Positions 47,871 through 61,220 of a stretch of DNA of 64,000 nt are shown in pieces. The DNA lies in NCBI GenBank assembly GCA_037954665.1, contig JBBMOL010000022.1, positions 744,001-808,000 on the forward strand, in the 5' to 3' direction. Each line of letters begins with the position of its first letter. The first letter of the stretch is position 1. The notes beneath the pieces are model-generated. The model had not been told where the DNA came from and did not search any database. It saw nothing but the letters and a program-made list of their open reading frames with translations. The stretch comes from Laguncularia racemosa. Taxonomy: Eukaryota; Streptophyta; Magnoliopsida; Myrtales; Combretaceae. Both the position numbers and the translations under genes were made by a program.

Positions 47871-49700
47871 ATATGTTGCTTTGATTTCTTCTTAATTTGA
47901 TTAAAGTATTAAAGTTTTCTAGTATTGATTAAAAGGAAATATTGATGTTCTATTGCTAGCTAATTGGTGGATCATGTGTTGTACCATTTAGTTGGTTACA
48001 AGGAGTATTTTGACCTCTAATAACAAGGTTACTAGCAGACTAATTCTTTGGGAGCCATCCGACTACGACTAGTTAGCCATTTTGAGCAAATTGTCTAGTT
48101 GCTTCTTTGTGAACCATTAAGTTGGTTCTAACAAAAACTAGCTATTAAGAGCATTTAATGTAGGCTTCAAGGGGATTAACGGCTAAGTTTTCTCAAGAGG
48201 CTTTAAGTACAAGACAAAGGGCATATAAAGTAAAATTTTGAGCTACAAACTACAATTAATTCCTTTGTTCTCTTATCCATCATTCAAATTATCTCTTTTA
48301 AACTCCATTATGCGAAAATCTTCCAAACCTTAGTATAGTGCAAAGTACCATTTACTTGTAAATTCTATTGAGAAAGCACACCATACTTGCAATAAAGAAT
48401 GTAAAAAACTTGTATAGGCTCTCGAGCTATTTGAGATTGAGATTAATAAAGTAATAAATGAAATCCTCGATTAGAGGCAGTTATGTGTCCATGAAGAGTA
48501 TGGGTGCGGTCCGAATTCCACATTATATCCAGTCTTGATTTTCTCAATCCCCATCTCTTTTATTTATTGCAATTTACTTCTTTAGACATTCTTAGTTTGT
48601 TTCATTCATTAGCAATTAAAAAAAAAAACATAATTTGCATTAAAACATAATTAAACCAAGTAAATACCAACCCCCTGGTGTAAAATTTTATTATCTTTTT
48701 ATCATCCCACCTTTTGTGGATGAATTAGACACCTCCTTCACACAATATCTTTATGTAAATTTGGCCTCCAGCCATTGTTAAATTGAATATAATACCTTTA
48801 TTACTTAATGTAGATGGGTCAATATATTTTATTTTATTTTTTATTTAATCAATATCTTTTGATTCTTCCTTTTGAGTTCCGGAGAGAAGATGCTCGATTT
48901 TCAATTACAAGAAAAGAGAGGGAGGGTTATTATACATAGTGATTAAAGAATAAATCATGACCATGGAAAAAGTAAAAGACTCATTTCATATTAAAAATGA
49001 GAAAATAAATATTTATTATTTTTCATAAAGCTTTCTTACCATTTTACTTATAAATAAAATGTGCAATTACCATCAAAAGTGGTTCAACTAATTTCCTTCT
49101 TTATAGTCCATAATACATAAAACGAGTCACTAACTCTTTGATCCAAGGTTACCAATACTCAAAATACTTTTTAATGCTCATTATTAAAAATAGAGGATAT
49201 TGTAATGGTGATACATATGCTTGTAAATAGAGGATATCTATAAGGTGTTATTCTATGACAAAATTGGTTATAAAAATTTATCTACTAATTTTATAGCTCA
49301 TTACATTCTTTATATCAACTTCTTCTCTCATATGTGCACTTTGTTTACATTGCTTATTTATTTGCAAAAACTTTAAAAACCATATTAAAGTGGAATATAA
49401 AGTTTTCAAGTTTAATAAACTTTTTATTTTTTTTAGTATGTATGATGAAAAAGAAATTTAAATCTAATTTATTTAATATAAAAATTAATATTTATACCGC
49501 TAAATATAAATTTTTTTCAATGATGATTATAACGTGAAGACAGAATTCAAATCCATGTCATTCATTGTGGGCAACTTTGATAATATAGAACTATAAGTTT
49601 CGGCGATTTTTTAAAATGATGTAGAGCCTATGATGATGATTAATAAATTACATTAAAGAAATAGTGAAAAATAAAATAAAATTGGGAGAAGCCAAAGGAA
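47871..49700. other. spacer with a possible copia LTR remnant
   Basis: 47940-48690 has the style of a copia LTR (CTAGCTAATTGGTGGATCATG near the left, CGATTAGAGGCAGTTATGTG and TGGGTGCGGTCCGAATTCC near the right), but ends were not fixed. The rest is AT-rich and holds no gene; the last 150 bases before 49854 are the 5' flank of the succinate-CoA ligase gene. Confidence 0.35.
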
Positions 49701-49853
49701 AGTGGAAGCCCAAAGGCTGGTCCAACGTCAAATAGAGGAGGATCAAAATCAAAAAAGGCGTGTGCGTCTCTGCTTCTGCTCAAACCGAATTATTGTCTCC
49801 ATTTTCTCCTCTGTGCTAGCTAGGGTTTCGTTTCCAACTGAATCGGAGAAAAA

Positions 49854-52800
49854 ATGGTGAGGGCAATGCTGAAGAAGCTCGTCTCTCACTCTCTTTCTGT
49901 CGCTTCCAAGCATCAACACCACCAACTCCGTCGTCTCAACATCCACGAATACCAGGTCTCTCCCTCTCTCTTGGGTGCTATTTGCATTTTTGGATCTTTG
50001 TATCTAAGTTTAAGTATTGATTATTAGTGATTGGTTGGTTCCGGAGTATTTAGTGATTAAGAATTTAGGTCCATTCTTTCAAGGTTGATTTTTGCGATCC
50101 GTGAAATGATTTTGTGTTGAGTCTTCTGAATGCACTTGGAGAATGTGTACGTGTAGTTGCATAATTGTCGATGCTTTATTCCCGGATTCACAACAATTGT
50201 CTCTATATTCTACCTGGTGCAATTGTTTGGAGATGATTGATGTATGCATTTGTGGCTGAATTCCGTGTTTAATAATCAGCGTGGTTAGCGTGAATAGGCT
50301 TATTTAAAGTCCTGGCGAGAGCTTTCCAGATTCTTTGTTATAGGATGATGGTATGTTTGTAAATTGTGTATAATCTTATTCTTGGTTAAGTAAAGTAATT
50401 TTGTTTTGTTTTTGTTGGATTGGTTCAGGGAGCTGAGCTGATGAGCAAATATGGAATTAATGTCCCAAGGGGTGTTGCTGTTTCTTCGGTTGATGAAATC
50501 AAGAAGTCAATTCAGGATGTCTTTCCAAAGGAGAACGAGGTGCTTTAATTAATGTGTTTGCGTGTTGTGTTTGAATTGAAAAATGTTTCTAGAAATGGCT
50601 TAATTGAGGTTCAAAAGTTTAAAAAGGAACTGAGTTGTTCATTGAGGTTGAGTTTATGAAATGCTGAAATTGATACTGCTGCAGATAGTTGTTAAAAGTC
50701 AAATTCTTGCTGGTGGTAGAGGATTGGGCACATTTAAGAATGGATTTAAAGGTGGTGTGCACATAGTCAAAGCTGAGGAAGTTGAACAAACAGCTGGTAC
50801 AGCAAATGCTCAATCTCATACTTTGTATATATTAATATTTATTCTTATTTTTTTTATATATATATTATACAAGTAAAACCTCCTTCGCAATAATCTGACA
50901 ATCATCTCATTTTCTGATTGCATCTCTAGAAAGTGCTTCACAGTATTTAATCTTTGCTTCTCAATTAAGCATCTATAGAATTCTGTAATAATCTATTATG
51001 TATCCATAGAAAAGTTACTAGGTGAGGAGGGTCTTAGTTATGTCTTGCAATATTCCCCTACTTGATAATAATTATTAGAGGATGTGAAAAAGAGGAAAAA
51101 ACAAAAGTGAAAAAAATGTCTGATTTATTGAACTTAGCATGTTTCATCAATATGAACTTTTCAGTGGCCAAAGAAAAAAACAAAGTTATCTTTCACATAA
51201 GTTGTATATTTTGATAAATGACATGTTGAATTGCTAGCTCAATGAATCTAACTAGCAACATATATCGAATCCATGAATCTTGTGACTTATTGCTATTTTC
51301 TTCTCTGTTCTCTTTTTTGGATAAGTTCAAAAATTTCATTAATAGAATATAGGAAAAGAAAAAAGGGAACTATCGTCTATACATAAAAGTAAGAGTAAGA
51401 CCTCAAAAGTACAAAAGAAACAAGAAGTATCAATAGAAGCTATCAAAGTATGGAATGGCTGATTCCTCTTCCCCTATCTTTCAAAAATGGAGGGCGGGTC
51501 TTGCCATTGCGGTTTATTGCATATGGAGAGTGTGTAACAAAGTGGGACTAGGCGTTAGTCTTCCCAACTTGGGTTTTATAGATAACCAGATTAGAGCTTA
51601 TGCTACTCTTTTGTAATATTGGGAAGCTCTTCATACTTCTTGTTCCTTTGCTTAATGTATTATTGATGTAACTCTATCCATCTTGTTGACGGTTGTATAC
51701 CATTTTGGATCAATCAATAAAATTTTAATTATCCAAAAACAAGAAGTATCAACCAATGCACTTGGATCCAAAGGGTGCATGTATCAATACTCTTAGCATT
51801 ACTAGAATTCTTAACTATTCCTGCACATGCTAAATTTTCCTAAGTATATGTTCTGTATATTCAATACTGTTTCCCACTCTCCTCTCGTACCTTTCCCTCC
51901 AGATATAGTATATTGCAGCAGCAAAAGCTAATTTCCAATTTGGCTGGGCTGAGGAAGAAGGGCCTGCCAAAAAGTTGGATAGAGTTGCTGTCAACATATG
52001 CACGTGAAGGCCATTGTAGCTCAGATTGTAGTCTTTACTATAATTACTTTGCAAAATCACATTTCAAAAAGAATGCTCATGTGTTCCTCTTCCTTGTTGC
52101 ACATGTAACATATATTTTGGTTGATCAACCACCAAGCCATTAGCTTATCCCTAGTGTATTTTCTTTCATGCACAGTTAGCCCAAAGATGAACACATTCAT
52201 CGGGGTACAGCTGCTATGCCACACTATATTTTGCCAAGAGACATATTGGCCATGTTTGCATAATAGGCTTCTTTGATAGAGAGGGTTTTGTTTGGCTTTT
52301 GCTTCCAAACAAATGTATCCCTTTGGTTTTGAATAATACTGATGTCCAATTCCCTTATTATTAATCCCACATTTCTCCAGGTGGTCAATCATAGCTTTTT
52401 CTTTCCTCTCCTTCCTCACCCCTTCCTTTGTAATATCTTTCTCCTGTTTGCACATAGAATGTCTCTTCATACTTGTTTCTGTCTTACATCTTAGTTTCTG
52501 TCTTCATAATATAAATATATATATATATATATATAGTCCTCAGCATGAAAAGCTGCAAAATTTGACCTCTTTTTCTTTAAGAATTGTTTGTGAAAGTTGA
52601 CTTAGTGCTGGTATTCATCATATACAAGGATTCTCACCTTCCAGTATTCTTCTTCTTCTTCTTCTTTTTCCTTTTTAAATTATAACATAGGGTGGTCATA
52701 GTCAATATAAAGCAAAGGATCTTTTTCAGTTGCTGGTTTTGGGCATCGGCTTGTGGATACTTTGGTGTGTGAACCTTATGTGAAATGACCAAACAGATTC

Positions 52801-55800
52801 TACTTTCTATGAACCCTCAAACAGTAAATGTATGTTAGTGCCCGAAGGATTATGTCATGGAGATGCTAATGGTATCTTAGTATTGTGGTAATTCTTCACA
52901 AAAAGAAAACCTTAATACTTGGGCAAGTTGTACTCTAGCTTTCTTAAGCTATCACGTTTGTGCACTCCCCCTTAACTTGAAAAATATGGTGTTAGCTCCC
53001 TAAATTTTCAAAAGGTGCATATATCTCCCTAAATTGCCACTAGAAGATAGCCTTTTGGTGGTATAGGAAGCTAAATGCATGTTTTTGAAGGTTTACAAGG
53101 TCCTCATCTTGTGAGTAAAGGGAAAAAGTGTATAGATAGAAAAATTAAGGGATTATTGGTGCAATTTTCCCTTAATTTTTGTTAAAAATTAGACATGAAT
53201 TGGCTTGTAATTGAAAATCAAATGATTGGGTTGTTTGGATATATGAAAAGAAAATAGTGGTCCTATGCAATGTGGTTCTCTATTGTGGTGTCTGTTGAAA
53301 GGTCCGATAGCTTCAATCTATGTAGCCTTACCCCTAATTCACTTTAGTGTAGTGAAAGGCAAGCACCTTAAGTGCGTAGGTGCCTAGGCAATGCTAGGTG
53401 GTACAATCACAAATTTATAGTCTCCAGGTAATGTGATGTTCTCAAGGTGTGTACTTTTTGCGCTTTGTAGATAAGCTGGAGGTTTTGGGTTGAGAGGCTC
53501 ATGCCTCCTAAAATGATAGGTTTTTGCTTTGGAGTGGAATAGTGTAAAACTCATCTATATGTTCATTGGCCAATCTGTGAACAGAGATTAAACTGGTCAT
53601 TTTCATATAATATCAAACTTCAGGTCTTACTATTAGGAAAGTTCTGACCCTTTTGGTAGCTCTTTATGCATGCGTCACTTTAACATATTTCCATGTGATG
53701 TTACTGTTTATTATATGCTCTATTTTGTGCTTCTCACCTCAAATGTGCCTTTTGCTACGGACTTCCTTGCTTTGATTATTGATGGTTTAAGAGCCTTGAA
53801 TCAAATGAAGATGTTTTGGTTGCTTATATAATGAGGAGAGATCTTTTCCCTTTTCTTATAGGCCTCAGAGGTTATTTCTTTTTATTACAATTTTTATTTA
53901 TAATTTTCATTTCTAAATCAAATTTATTTATTTATTTATTCGTAAATTTGGTGGTATGTTCTATTAAACGGGCTATGCTGTTGGGTTTTGTAATTAGAGT
54001 TGGATTTTTGAGCAACTAGTTATCGGCCCTCGATCTTCTTGTATTTTTCCTCCCCTTCAGTACCTTCCTTCCCTGCTCTTCATAGTTCACATATCTATAG
54101 TTTAATATACTAGTTTTTTCAAGTAGCAATGGCCAAACTGGTATCTGCAACCTTAATTGAGAAAGTAAGAAGATTAATGTAGAAGGGAATCCTTCTATAC
54201 ATCTATCATGGCTAGAAGGATTTTATTCTAGATTAATCCTAATATCTTAGTCTTTTTTTTTTTTGGATAATTTAATATCTTAGTCTTACTTAAACTGGTT
54301 TACTCTAGTTTCTACTTTTGATCGTAGCTTTTTTGTAAACTCTAGGTACTCTTCATCTGCTTAAAAATAGAATTTTTCTGTGCCTGCTCCCCTGATTCTG
54401 CTACTGTAGTGGCTTTACATACTTTCTCACATTAAAACAACTTATTGATTCACCGAAAAAGAACAATATGAAAGACACATGAAAAAAAAAAAAATTATTT
54501 GCAGTCCAGCTTCAACCAACCTAAACCAACTATCTCATCCCCATTCATTGCAGTGCACCCACCTTTCTGCACCTGCATGTCAACCTTTTGTGTAGCTTAA
54601 GGTGAAAGTTACCTTATGCTGACTTATTTGCTTAAATAGATTTGCAGCTGTAAGATAAACCATTTATTCTCTCCTAAATTATGTGTGAGTGTGACCAAAT
54701 GTTATGTTAATTACAGCGAACATGCTTGGACAGATCCTTGTCACCAAGCAAACTGGGCAGCAGGGCAAAGTTGTGAGCAAGGTCAGGCATAATCATTGCT
54801 ATTTTGGCATATAGCTCATGATTTAATTGTGTGTACTTGACTTGCACCTCTGAAAGTATTTGAACCTGGTACTTTTCTAGTTCCTAGTTACATTTTTTGA
54901 TAGAAAGAAACCTTTTCATGGGGCATAATGAGTATATGTCAATGGACTCTATTGTTGATGGCTTCTTTCATTTGGGAGTTAACAGATCTAAACTACTCAA
55001 AAATGCTTTCCCAATTCAGTTCAATGGCATGCTAGGCTTATTGCTATTATAACATGGTATTCCCTATTAGATTAGTTTTTGTTACATTTCCACTGAAATA
55101 TACCTTTTAGTGCAAACTCTTGTAGCATGCATGGTTGACTTCATAAGAGTTAGTTTTTTCTACCCTGTAGACTTATTCCAGCATTTAGTTAGCAGAATAG
55201 CTATTTTATGAAATTATTATTGCTACGAAATGAGAAATTGCAATTCCTTGGACTAAAGGAATAACTATACTTTAGTATTTTCCAGCATATTTCGATATTA
55301 ATCTGCAAGATTTTAAAGGAATTATAAAGAATAGTTATTATCAATCTATTCTATTTCTTAAAATTGTGATATTCCTACCTTATTACATTTCACAAACCAA
55401 ATGTGTCATTGAAGTATCACTTAGAAATTTTGCCCTTTTTTTGGTAATTAAATTTGACCTTTCTTTCTGATTAATATCATAAAACATTAAGGATAAAAGC
55501 AGTACATGTTTTGGGACTTAAGGCTTTTATTTATTATGTGAGGTAATTATACCTCAACTTTTGGAACATGAGTTTCCAGCCTTATTAATGAGCATATTCT
55601 CTATGATAAAAAAATTGATGGCTATATGCTAGTTGGTATTGCTTTGACTCTCACCGTGTTTCTTCCTTGATGTGCTCTTTTTAAAACATGCTGGTGCGTG
55701 CAGTAAAATAATGCTTGCTTTGCTACTTGTTAGAGGACTTTTATGCAATGGTATCATTTGTTTCTTGGATGATGAGAAAGCTGAAAGGATTATGGGTATC

Positions 55801-58606
55801 TCTCTTAAGAAGATATAATGATATGTAAACAAACTAACCAGTCTAATCTGACAATACTAGCTAAACATAAATTGACACTCCCTTTGATTAAACAATTTGT
55901 GGAGGATGGTGGACTGGGTAACTCTTCGACTTTGAAATCTCTTGGGGTTACAGCTGCTGCTCCTTCGATAGCCGTTGAAGTGGTGGATTGTTGGCAACAG
56001 CTTAGGGGTTTTTTTGGGTCTCCTTCTTCTGCTGATCCTCCATTGTTAGTTGTGCCTCACTCTAGTGCCTTGTCATACAAAGCTGTCCTATCCTCTCCTT
56101 TTTCAAAACTCTCCCCTTCCTCCCAATCTCATCTCCTCCCCTCCTACCACTTCACCCTCTCTCCTTGGCCCTCCTCTTCCCCTTCTCAACCACCTCTTTC
56201 CTCCTATTTTGACCGAAAAACCTTCAGTCTCTTCCATTTACTTATCTCTCTCCTCCCCTTGCCCTGCTCCTCCCTCCCCTTTGGAGGTTGCCCCTCTTTA
56301 GGTAAGGTCAACCTTTCTATGGAACTTGAGCTTGATTGTTCCCTTCTTTTCTACCCCCTTGTCTTGGAAGAAGATGATTTGGTGGTGGCTCCACCTTTGG
56401 AGGTCAATCTCACCTTAGGTATTTCCTCTTCTCTTGTTGAAAAGATTGCTTATGTGTTGTGGGACTGTCTTGGTTTGACTAAAGTATTGAGCAATGAGAA
56501 GGGTACATTCCTTTTTATATTTGGAAATGATAAGCAAATTATGGAGTTCTTATCCTTCAATGATGGGAAATGGGGATGTCTTTTCCAAGTGGAGGCTTTC
56601 TTTCTTTACTGAGTTGGGTCAAGCTTTGGAACATGCCTATAGAGTTTTTCCATAAGCAAGGCATCAATTATATAGCAAATTGATTAGGAAAACCTTTGGT
56701 TGCTAACTTTATTACAGCTTGACAAGATAGAGTGGGTTTTACCCATCTTTGTGTTGATATGGATGCTAATAGTGATTTGTAAACATGGTTTGGGTTACAT
56801 TTATTGATAGTGAAAAGATTTATGTAGAGGTTAAATATCAGTGGAAGCCTCCCAGCTGCACTAAGTGATTGGTTTTTGGCCATAGTTCGGTTGCCTGTTC
56901 ATCAAATGCTAATGGGCCTTCACTTGATCCCATTGAGATGCATGTGGCTCCTTCTCTTGTAATAAATGTGGGTACTTTTTGTTTAAATTTGTGGATGAAG
57001 ATTCTTGGTCACATTGGGTTGCATTTCGAGTACTTGATAGTGGTCCAATTTTAGTCAAAGGCCATTCATCACATCGTAGTATTAAAAAAGAGGTTACCTT
57101 GTCTGGTATTGGAAATCCTCAATTGAATTTCATAGATTAGGGCTGCATCTTGTGCCTTTGACTATGTCTTCTAGATTATCTCCCATGTGTCCTTATCAGA
57201 GGAGAGAAACATACAGTTCTTGGTCACATTGGGTTGCATTTCAAGTACTCGATAGTGGTCCAATTTTTGCCAAAGGCCATTCATCACATTGTAGTATTAA
57301 CAAAGAGGTTACCTTGTCTGGTACTTGAAATCCTCAATTTAATTTCATAGATTAGGGCTGCATCTTGTCCTTAGCAGAGGAGAGAAACATACAGTTCTTG
57401 GTCACATTGGATTGCATTGAGTACCACAACCATGACATTACCATTGAGTTTTCTTCATCCTAGGGAGCAAAGTGGAGATCTTTCTTGTCAAGTCCTAATT
57501 CCATTTTGAGAGAGTTGAAAAAGTACTACCTCTTTGAAAGGTTCTATATATCTGCCATTTCTCAATGCATTTCATAAGACAAGACTTTATTTTTTCCTCT
57601 TTTTGGATGTAGATATTTCAAAAAACATTTCTTTTGCTAAGTCTATAGCTATACTAGGGACTTGGAAAAGAAAATGTTCCATTAAGTAGGTCTTTACAAT
57701 TTGCAACAATTGAAGATAATTTCCTCCATCCAATCTATAGAATGGGTCTACACTGGAGTTTACCACCCGAATTTTGAGTAGATGCATTAAATGAGTTTGA
57801 TAATCTTGGAGTCTTTGTAGATTAAGTACTTTTGTATGAGATATTTGACATGTTTGACCACAGCAGTCAAAGCTTGAAGAGCAAAGGAGAGGTCGCTATT
57901 TGTGGATCACAATAAAAGCAAGATCAAAGTTGAAAAGAATGAGGAATTTAGTCTCACAATTGAAGCTCTGATACCGTGTTGAAAGTAGTGAAGTTCATTT
58001 ATGCTTGGCATATCATTTTACAAAAGCTTAAATAAGATTAGGAGGAGATACAGAATTTACAAGGATAAGAAAGAATCCCATCTCCTCTCTCTTGAGGAGA
58101 TACACAGATATCTGACCAAACTAACCAGTGTAATATGACTGAATTACTGGCCAAAGATTTGCTAACTAGCATAGCTGAAAGATACATGAAACATATACAA
58201 GATATACATGCACAAATATGTCTAACTCAATACATTTTCCCACAGATTATTTGGTTTTATGAAGGTTGAGGAGGCATGGGATTTTTAAGATAAGAAAATA
58301 AAGATCAATAACTTTTGAAACATCATCTGCCTTTCTTAGTTATGTTTTCTGTATAATTCTATGAATGCTCAAGCTACCAGACAGGAGTTTCGTCATTCAT
58401 CTTTTATGTTTGTCCACTCATGTTTATCTTTTCATGGCCTAATTTTATTTTTCTACGTTTGATCATTCTTCCAATTGTTTCATTTGATCCTCTTTTCCTT
58501 TACTTATGAAGGTTCAATGCTGCTGCAGGTTTATTTAGCGAAAAAGTTGTCCCTTGTAAATGAGATGTACTTTGCCATCACACTTGATCGCAAAACTGCT
58601 GGCCCT
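49854..58606 (+). CDS. succinate-CoA ligase (ADP-forming) subunit beta, mitochondrial; exons 1-5, partial
   Basis: The enzyme makes succinate and ATP from succinyl-CoA in the mitochondrial TCA cycle; the beta subunit holds the nucleotide-binding ATP-grasp domain and pairs with an alpha subunit. Exons: 49854-49955, 50429-50539, 50685-50796, 54717-54781, 58529-58606, all with GT..AG borders and consistent phase (a codon is split between exons 3 and 4). They encode about 156 of roughly 420 residues. Residues 1 to about 27 form a basic presequence, then RRLNIHEYQGAELMSKYGI, VVKSQILAGGRGLGTF (nucleotide-binding loop), VLVTKQTG-like ILVTKQTGQQGKVVSK and VYLAKKLSLVNEMYFAITLD follow as in plant homologues. 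Remaining exons are beyond 64000. Introns 3 and 4 are about 3.9 and 3.7 kb and carry transposon pieces; intron 5 carries a copia element. Exons seen are intact. Confidence 0.95.
51820..52470 (-). pseudogene. LINE reverse transcriptase C-terminal scrap (zf-RVT) in intron 3
   Basis: The minus frame at 52057-52470 reads IVWHSSCTPMNVFIFGLTVH then RKYTRDKLMAWWLINQ and CYMCNKEEEHMSILFEM, the zf-RVT domain found at the end of plant L1-type ORF2 proteins. A second frame, 51830-52060, ends WKLAFAAAIYYIWRERYERR, the usual tail. Only the 3' end of the element is present, typical of 5'-truncated LINE insertions, antisense to the host gene. Confidence 0.75.
52507..52536. repeat. (TA)n microsatellite in intron 3
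   Basis: Simple AT dinucleotide run. Confidence 0.85.
55870..57050 (+). pseudogene. LINE ORF1-like (DUF4283/zinc-knuckle) remnant in intron 4
   Basis: A long plus frame ends at 56612 with LVEKIAYVLWDCLGLTKVL and FGNDKQIMEFLSFNDGKWG, resembling the DUF4283 part of plant LINE ORF1 proteins. In other frames after it: VKLWNMPIEFFHKQGINY, GKPLVANFI, VKYQWKPPSCTK and VFGHSSVACSS, the usual order ending in a CCHC knuckle whose first cysteines are partly lost. The proline/serine-rich middle (56050-56300) is low complexity. Stops and shifts make it non-coding. It is sense to the host gene and is not a host exon. Confidence 0.65.
57002..57420 (+). repeat. tandem duplication, about 215 and 178 bp units
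   Basis: TTCTTGGTCACATTGGGTTG starts at 57002, 57217 and 57395. Units 1 and 2 are nearly identical (CGTAGTATTAA..AGAGGTTACCTTGTCTGG) except for a gap of about 37 bp in unit 2; unit 3 is a short start only. The array follows the LINE remnant. Confidence 0.85.
57965..58234 (-). mobile_element. copia 5' LTR with primer site, antisense, in intron 4
   Basis: On the minus strand a 258-bp LTR candidate (58234 TGTATTGAG to 57977 TTCAACA) is followed after one base by GGTATCAGAGC (57975-57965), the initiator tRNA-Met primer site. Part of the same LTR seems repeated near 55800-55850 (AACTAACCAGT..TAAT..TGAC), so the pieces may be the two ends of one decayed element whose inside was replaced by other sequence. 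Confidence 0.55.
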
Positions 58607-59142
58607 GTATGTTATAAAATCTCTAATGTTTTTTCTTCTCAATTTTAGCTAGTCAACTTCTAATTAGATGGGATATCTTGGCAATATTTCAGATCTCATT
58701 TGACATTTATGTGAAGCTCCCTTCTATTTTTCATTTAATCTACAAGGTTTAGTAGCATCTACAGTTCTAGCTTGAAACTATTGATAAGATAACTTTAGAT
58801 GCATTTTGTGGTTGTCCGTTGGATTCCCCTGATGTAAGAGATATAGTAACAATATGCTGTTAGTGGCACTACCTGATACATGATGATGTCTTATAAACTA
58901 ATAAAAATGTGATTAAACTACCTATTCATGTAATAGAATAATGCTGAACATTGCTTAGAGTCATACTGAGCTACATGCTGTGCTGGATAGGTTTAGTTGT
59001 ACTTATTCTTGGATGATCTAAACCGTCGTCTATGGTTTTACTTCTATGCAGAATCTTACCCAAACAAAAGATTTTTTTTTTTAAATAATATAATAAATTA
59101 AATTTATGATGTATCATTGAATGGAGCTCCTTGCATGTCCAT

Positions 59143-59403
59143 TGTTGAATATTCAAAAGTTAAAGCTATATTTATATTTTAGGGAAGTTAAAGTTAGGAA
59201 AGTTATATCTTTAGGAAAGTTTTTTTGGAATAAAAGGAGAGATCTGTTGTGATCTTCTCCTATGATTCTGCTTCCTAATTTCTAGGACAGAATTAAGCTA
59301 GTTGGTTTATTTCCTTTATTAGATTTCTTTTATATATATATATATATATGTCGATGTAATAATTTTTGTTTTAAGAGAATAAGAAAAATTCCGAATCTCT
59401 TCA
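59143..59403 (+). mobile_element. 5' LTR of a copia element in intron 5
   Basis: It runs from TGTTGAATATTC to CGAATCTCTTCA, about 261 bp, immediately before the primer site. It contains a (TA)n run at 59331-59350. The start is inferred from the TG and length; the 3' LTR is outside the window. Confidence 0.65.
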
Positions 59404-59415
59404 TGGTATCAGAGC
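59404..59415 (+). promoter_or_regulatory. primer binding site of the copia element
   Basis: TGGTATCAGAGC, a perfect complement to the 3' end of plant initiator tRNA-Met, directly after the LTR. Confidence 0.95.
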
Positions 59416-59715
59416 CATTACTCTTTGACGTGCTTCTACCGCTGCGTTCTCCACCTTAGCCCTTTCTATCTTTTCTAGGGCTTTAGCAAAGACCCTTTCA
59501 CGAGCATAACTAATTGCTCTTTCAATAGCCACGTGCTCTTTCTCTTCCCTTTGATACATCGAGTTGGTCAGTATTTGTCCCAACCTTCTTCTTCTTCGGA
59601 CATCATTCCCTCAGATCTAGGTCAAATTCTTCTTCTTCGGACATCAGTCGCTGGTTAGTTTCTGTCCTTGTGACATCATTTTCTTTGCAATATTTGAAAC
59701 GTGCCAAAATCCGGA

Positions 59716-61220
59716 ATGGCTTCATCACAAACATCTGACATCACGGTCTCAGAATCAGGAGTCAATTTTGAGATTTCCAATCTTGGTTGCAGTGATTCTT
59801 CTCCTATTCTTATCACAGGACACAAATTAAATGGCCATAATTATTTACAGTGGTCACAACCCGTGTTGCTGTTCATTTGTGGTAAGGGAAAGGATGAGTA
59901 TCTCACGGGAGCAACAACCATGCTAGAGACTACAGATCTGAATTTTAGAAAGTGGAAGATCGAAAATAGTATGATCATGTCATGGCTTATTAATTCCATG
60001 AACAATAACATAGGTGAAAACTTCTTGCTATTTGGGACCGCAAAGGAAATATGGGATGCTGCCAAAGAGACTTACTCCAGCTCTGAAAATACTTCAGAGT
60101 TATTTTAGGTTGAATCTATACTTCATGACTTCCGCCAAGGAGAGCATTCCATTACTCAATATTATAATACCCTCACACGGTATTGGCAGCAACTTGATTT
60201 ATTTGAGACTCACTCATGGAAATGTCAGGAAGATACAGCAACCTTCAAGAAGATTGTGGAACAAAAAAGGCTGTTCAATTTTTCCTTGGACTTAATAGGG
60301 AGTTGGATGATGTTCGAGGTCAAATCATGGGCACTAAACCACTGCCCAATCTCAGGGAGGCTTTCTCAGAGGTCAGGCGTGAAGAAAGTAGAAAGAAAGT
60401 GATGATGGGATCTAAGGAACAACCTACCTCAATGCTGGATGCATCTGCCTTTACTGTCCGATCATCCAACAATGGTGGAGATCGCCAGAAACGGGAAAGG
60501 CCTTGGTGTGATTATTGTAAGAAACCAGGCCATTACAAGGAGACTTGCTGGAAGCTCCATGGCAAACCGGCTGATTGGAAACCAAAGCCAAGGTTTGATA
60601 GAGACAGCAAAGCACATGTGGCTTCCAACTCTGATAGTGCTCCTGTTCATGAGCTTAGCCCATTTAGCAAAGAGCAAATGGATTTGTTGAAAAAACTGTT
60701 TAGTAAAGTTGACATTGGTAGCATTACTGGGAGTGGTTTGGTTGCTCAAACGGATTCACATACAGCCTTCAATGTTAACAAAGGAGGAATGAGGCCATGG
60801 ATAGTCGACACTGGTGCTTTTGATCACATGATAGGAGATGTTGCCCTTCTCCAAAATTATAAGTCAAGTTATGATCACTTTTTTGTCCGTATTGCTGATG
60901 GCTCAAATTCAAAAATTGCTGGGACAGGTTCCATCCAACTTACTAAAGAGTTGCATCTCAACTATGTTCTCCATGTTCCAAACTTGGATTGTAATCTTTT
61001 ATCCATTAGCAAATTGGCTTGTGATCTTCAATGTGTTACTAAATTTTATCCAAACTTATGTGTTTTTCAGGACTTGAAATCGAGGAAGATGATTGGCAGT
61101 GCTGAATTGTGCTCTGGACTCTATCTCCTCTCATGTGGTCGATCCTCAAACCAAGAGGTTCAAGCAAGTTGTGTCCAATCTCAGAATCTGTTAGTCTTTC
61201 AATTTTGTGTCAAATTCTAA
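59716..61220 (+). pseudogene. copia gag and protease, broken
   Basis: ATG at 59716 (MASSQTSDITVSES) opens gag: GHKLNGHNYLQWSQ, WKIENSMIMSWLINSMNNN, FGTAKEIWDAAKETYS. A TAG at 60106-60108 stands where Glu or Gln is expected (SELF.VESILHDFRQ), and a one-base shift follows near 60270. The frame at 60216-61220 continues with LNRELDDVRGQIMGTKPLP, the CCHC knuckle CDYCKKPGHYKETCW, and the protease motif WIVDTGAFDHMIG. It ends at 61220 by a small shift before integrase. Sense to the host gene. Confidence 0.9.

Noticed and set aside
55818..56612. 264-codon plus ORF as a host gene
   Set aside because: Starts in LTR-like sequence, has a low-complexity middle and a LINE ORF1-like end; it lies in an intron of the succinate-CoA ligase gene.
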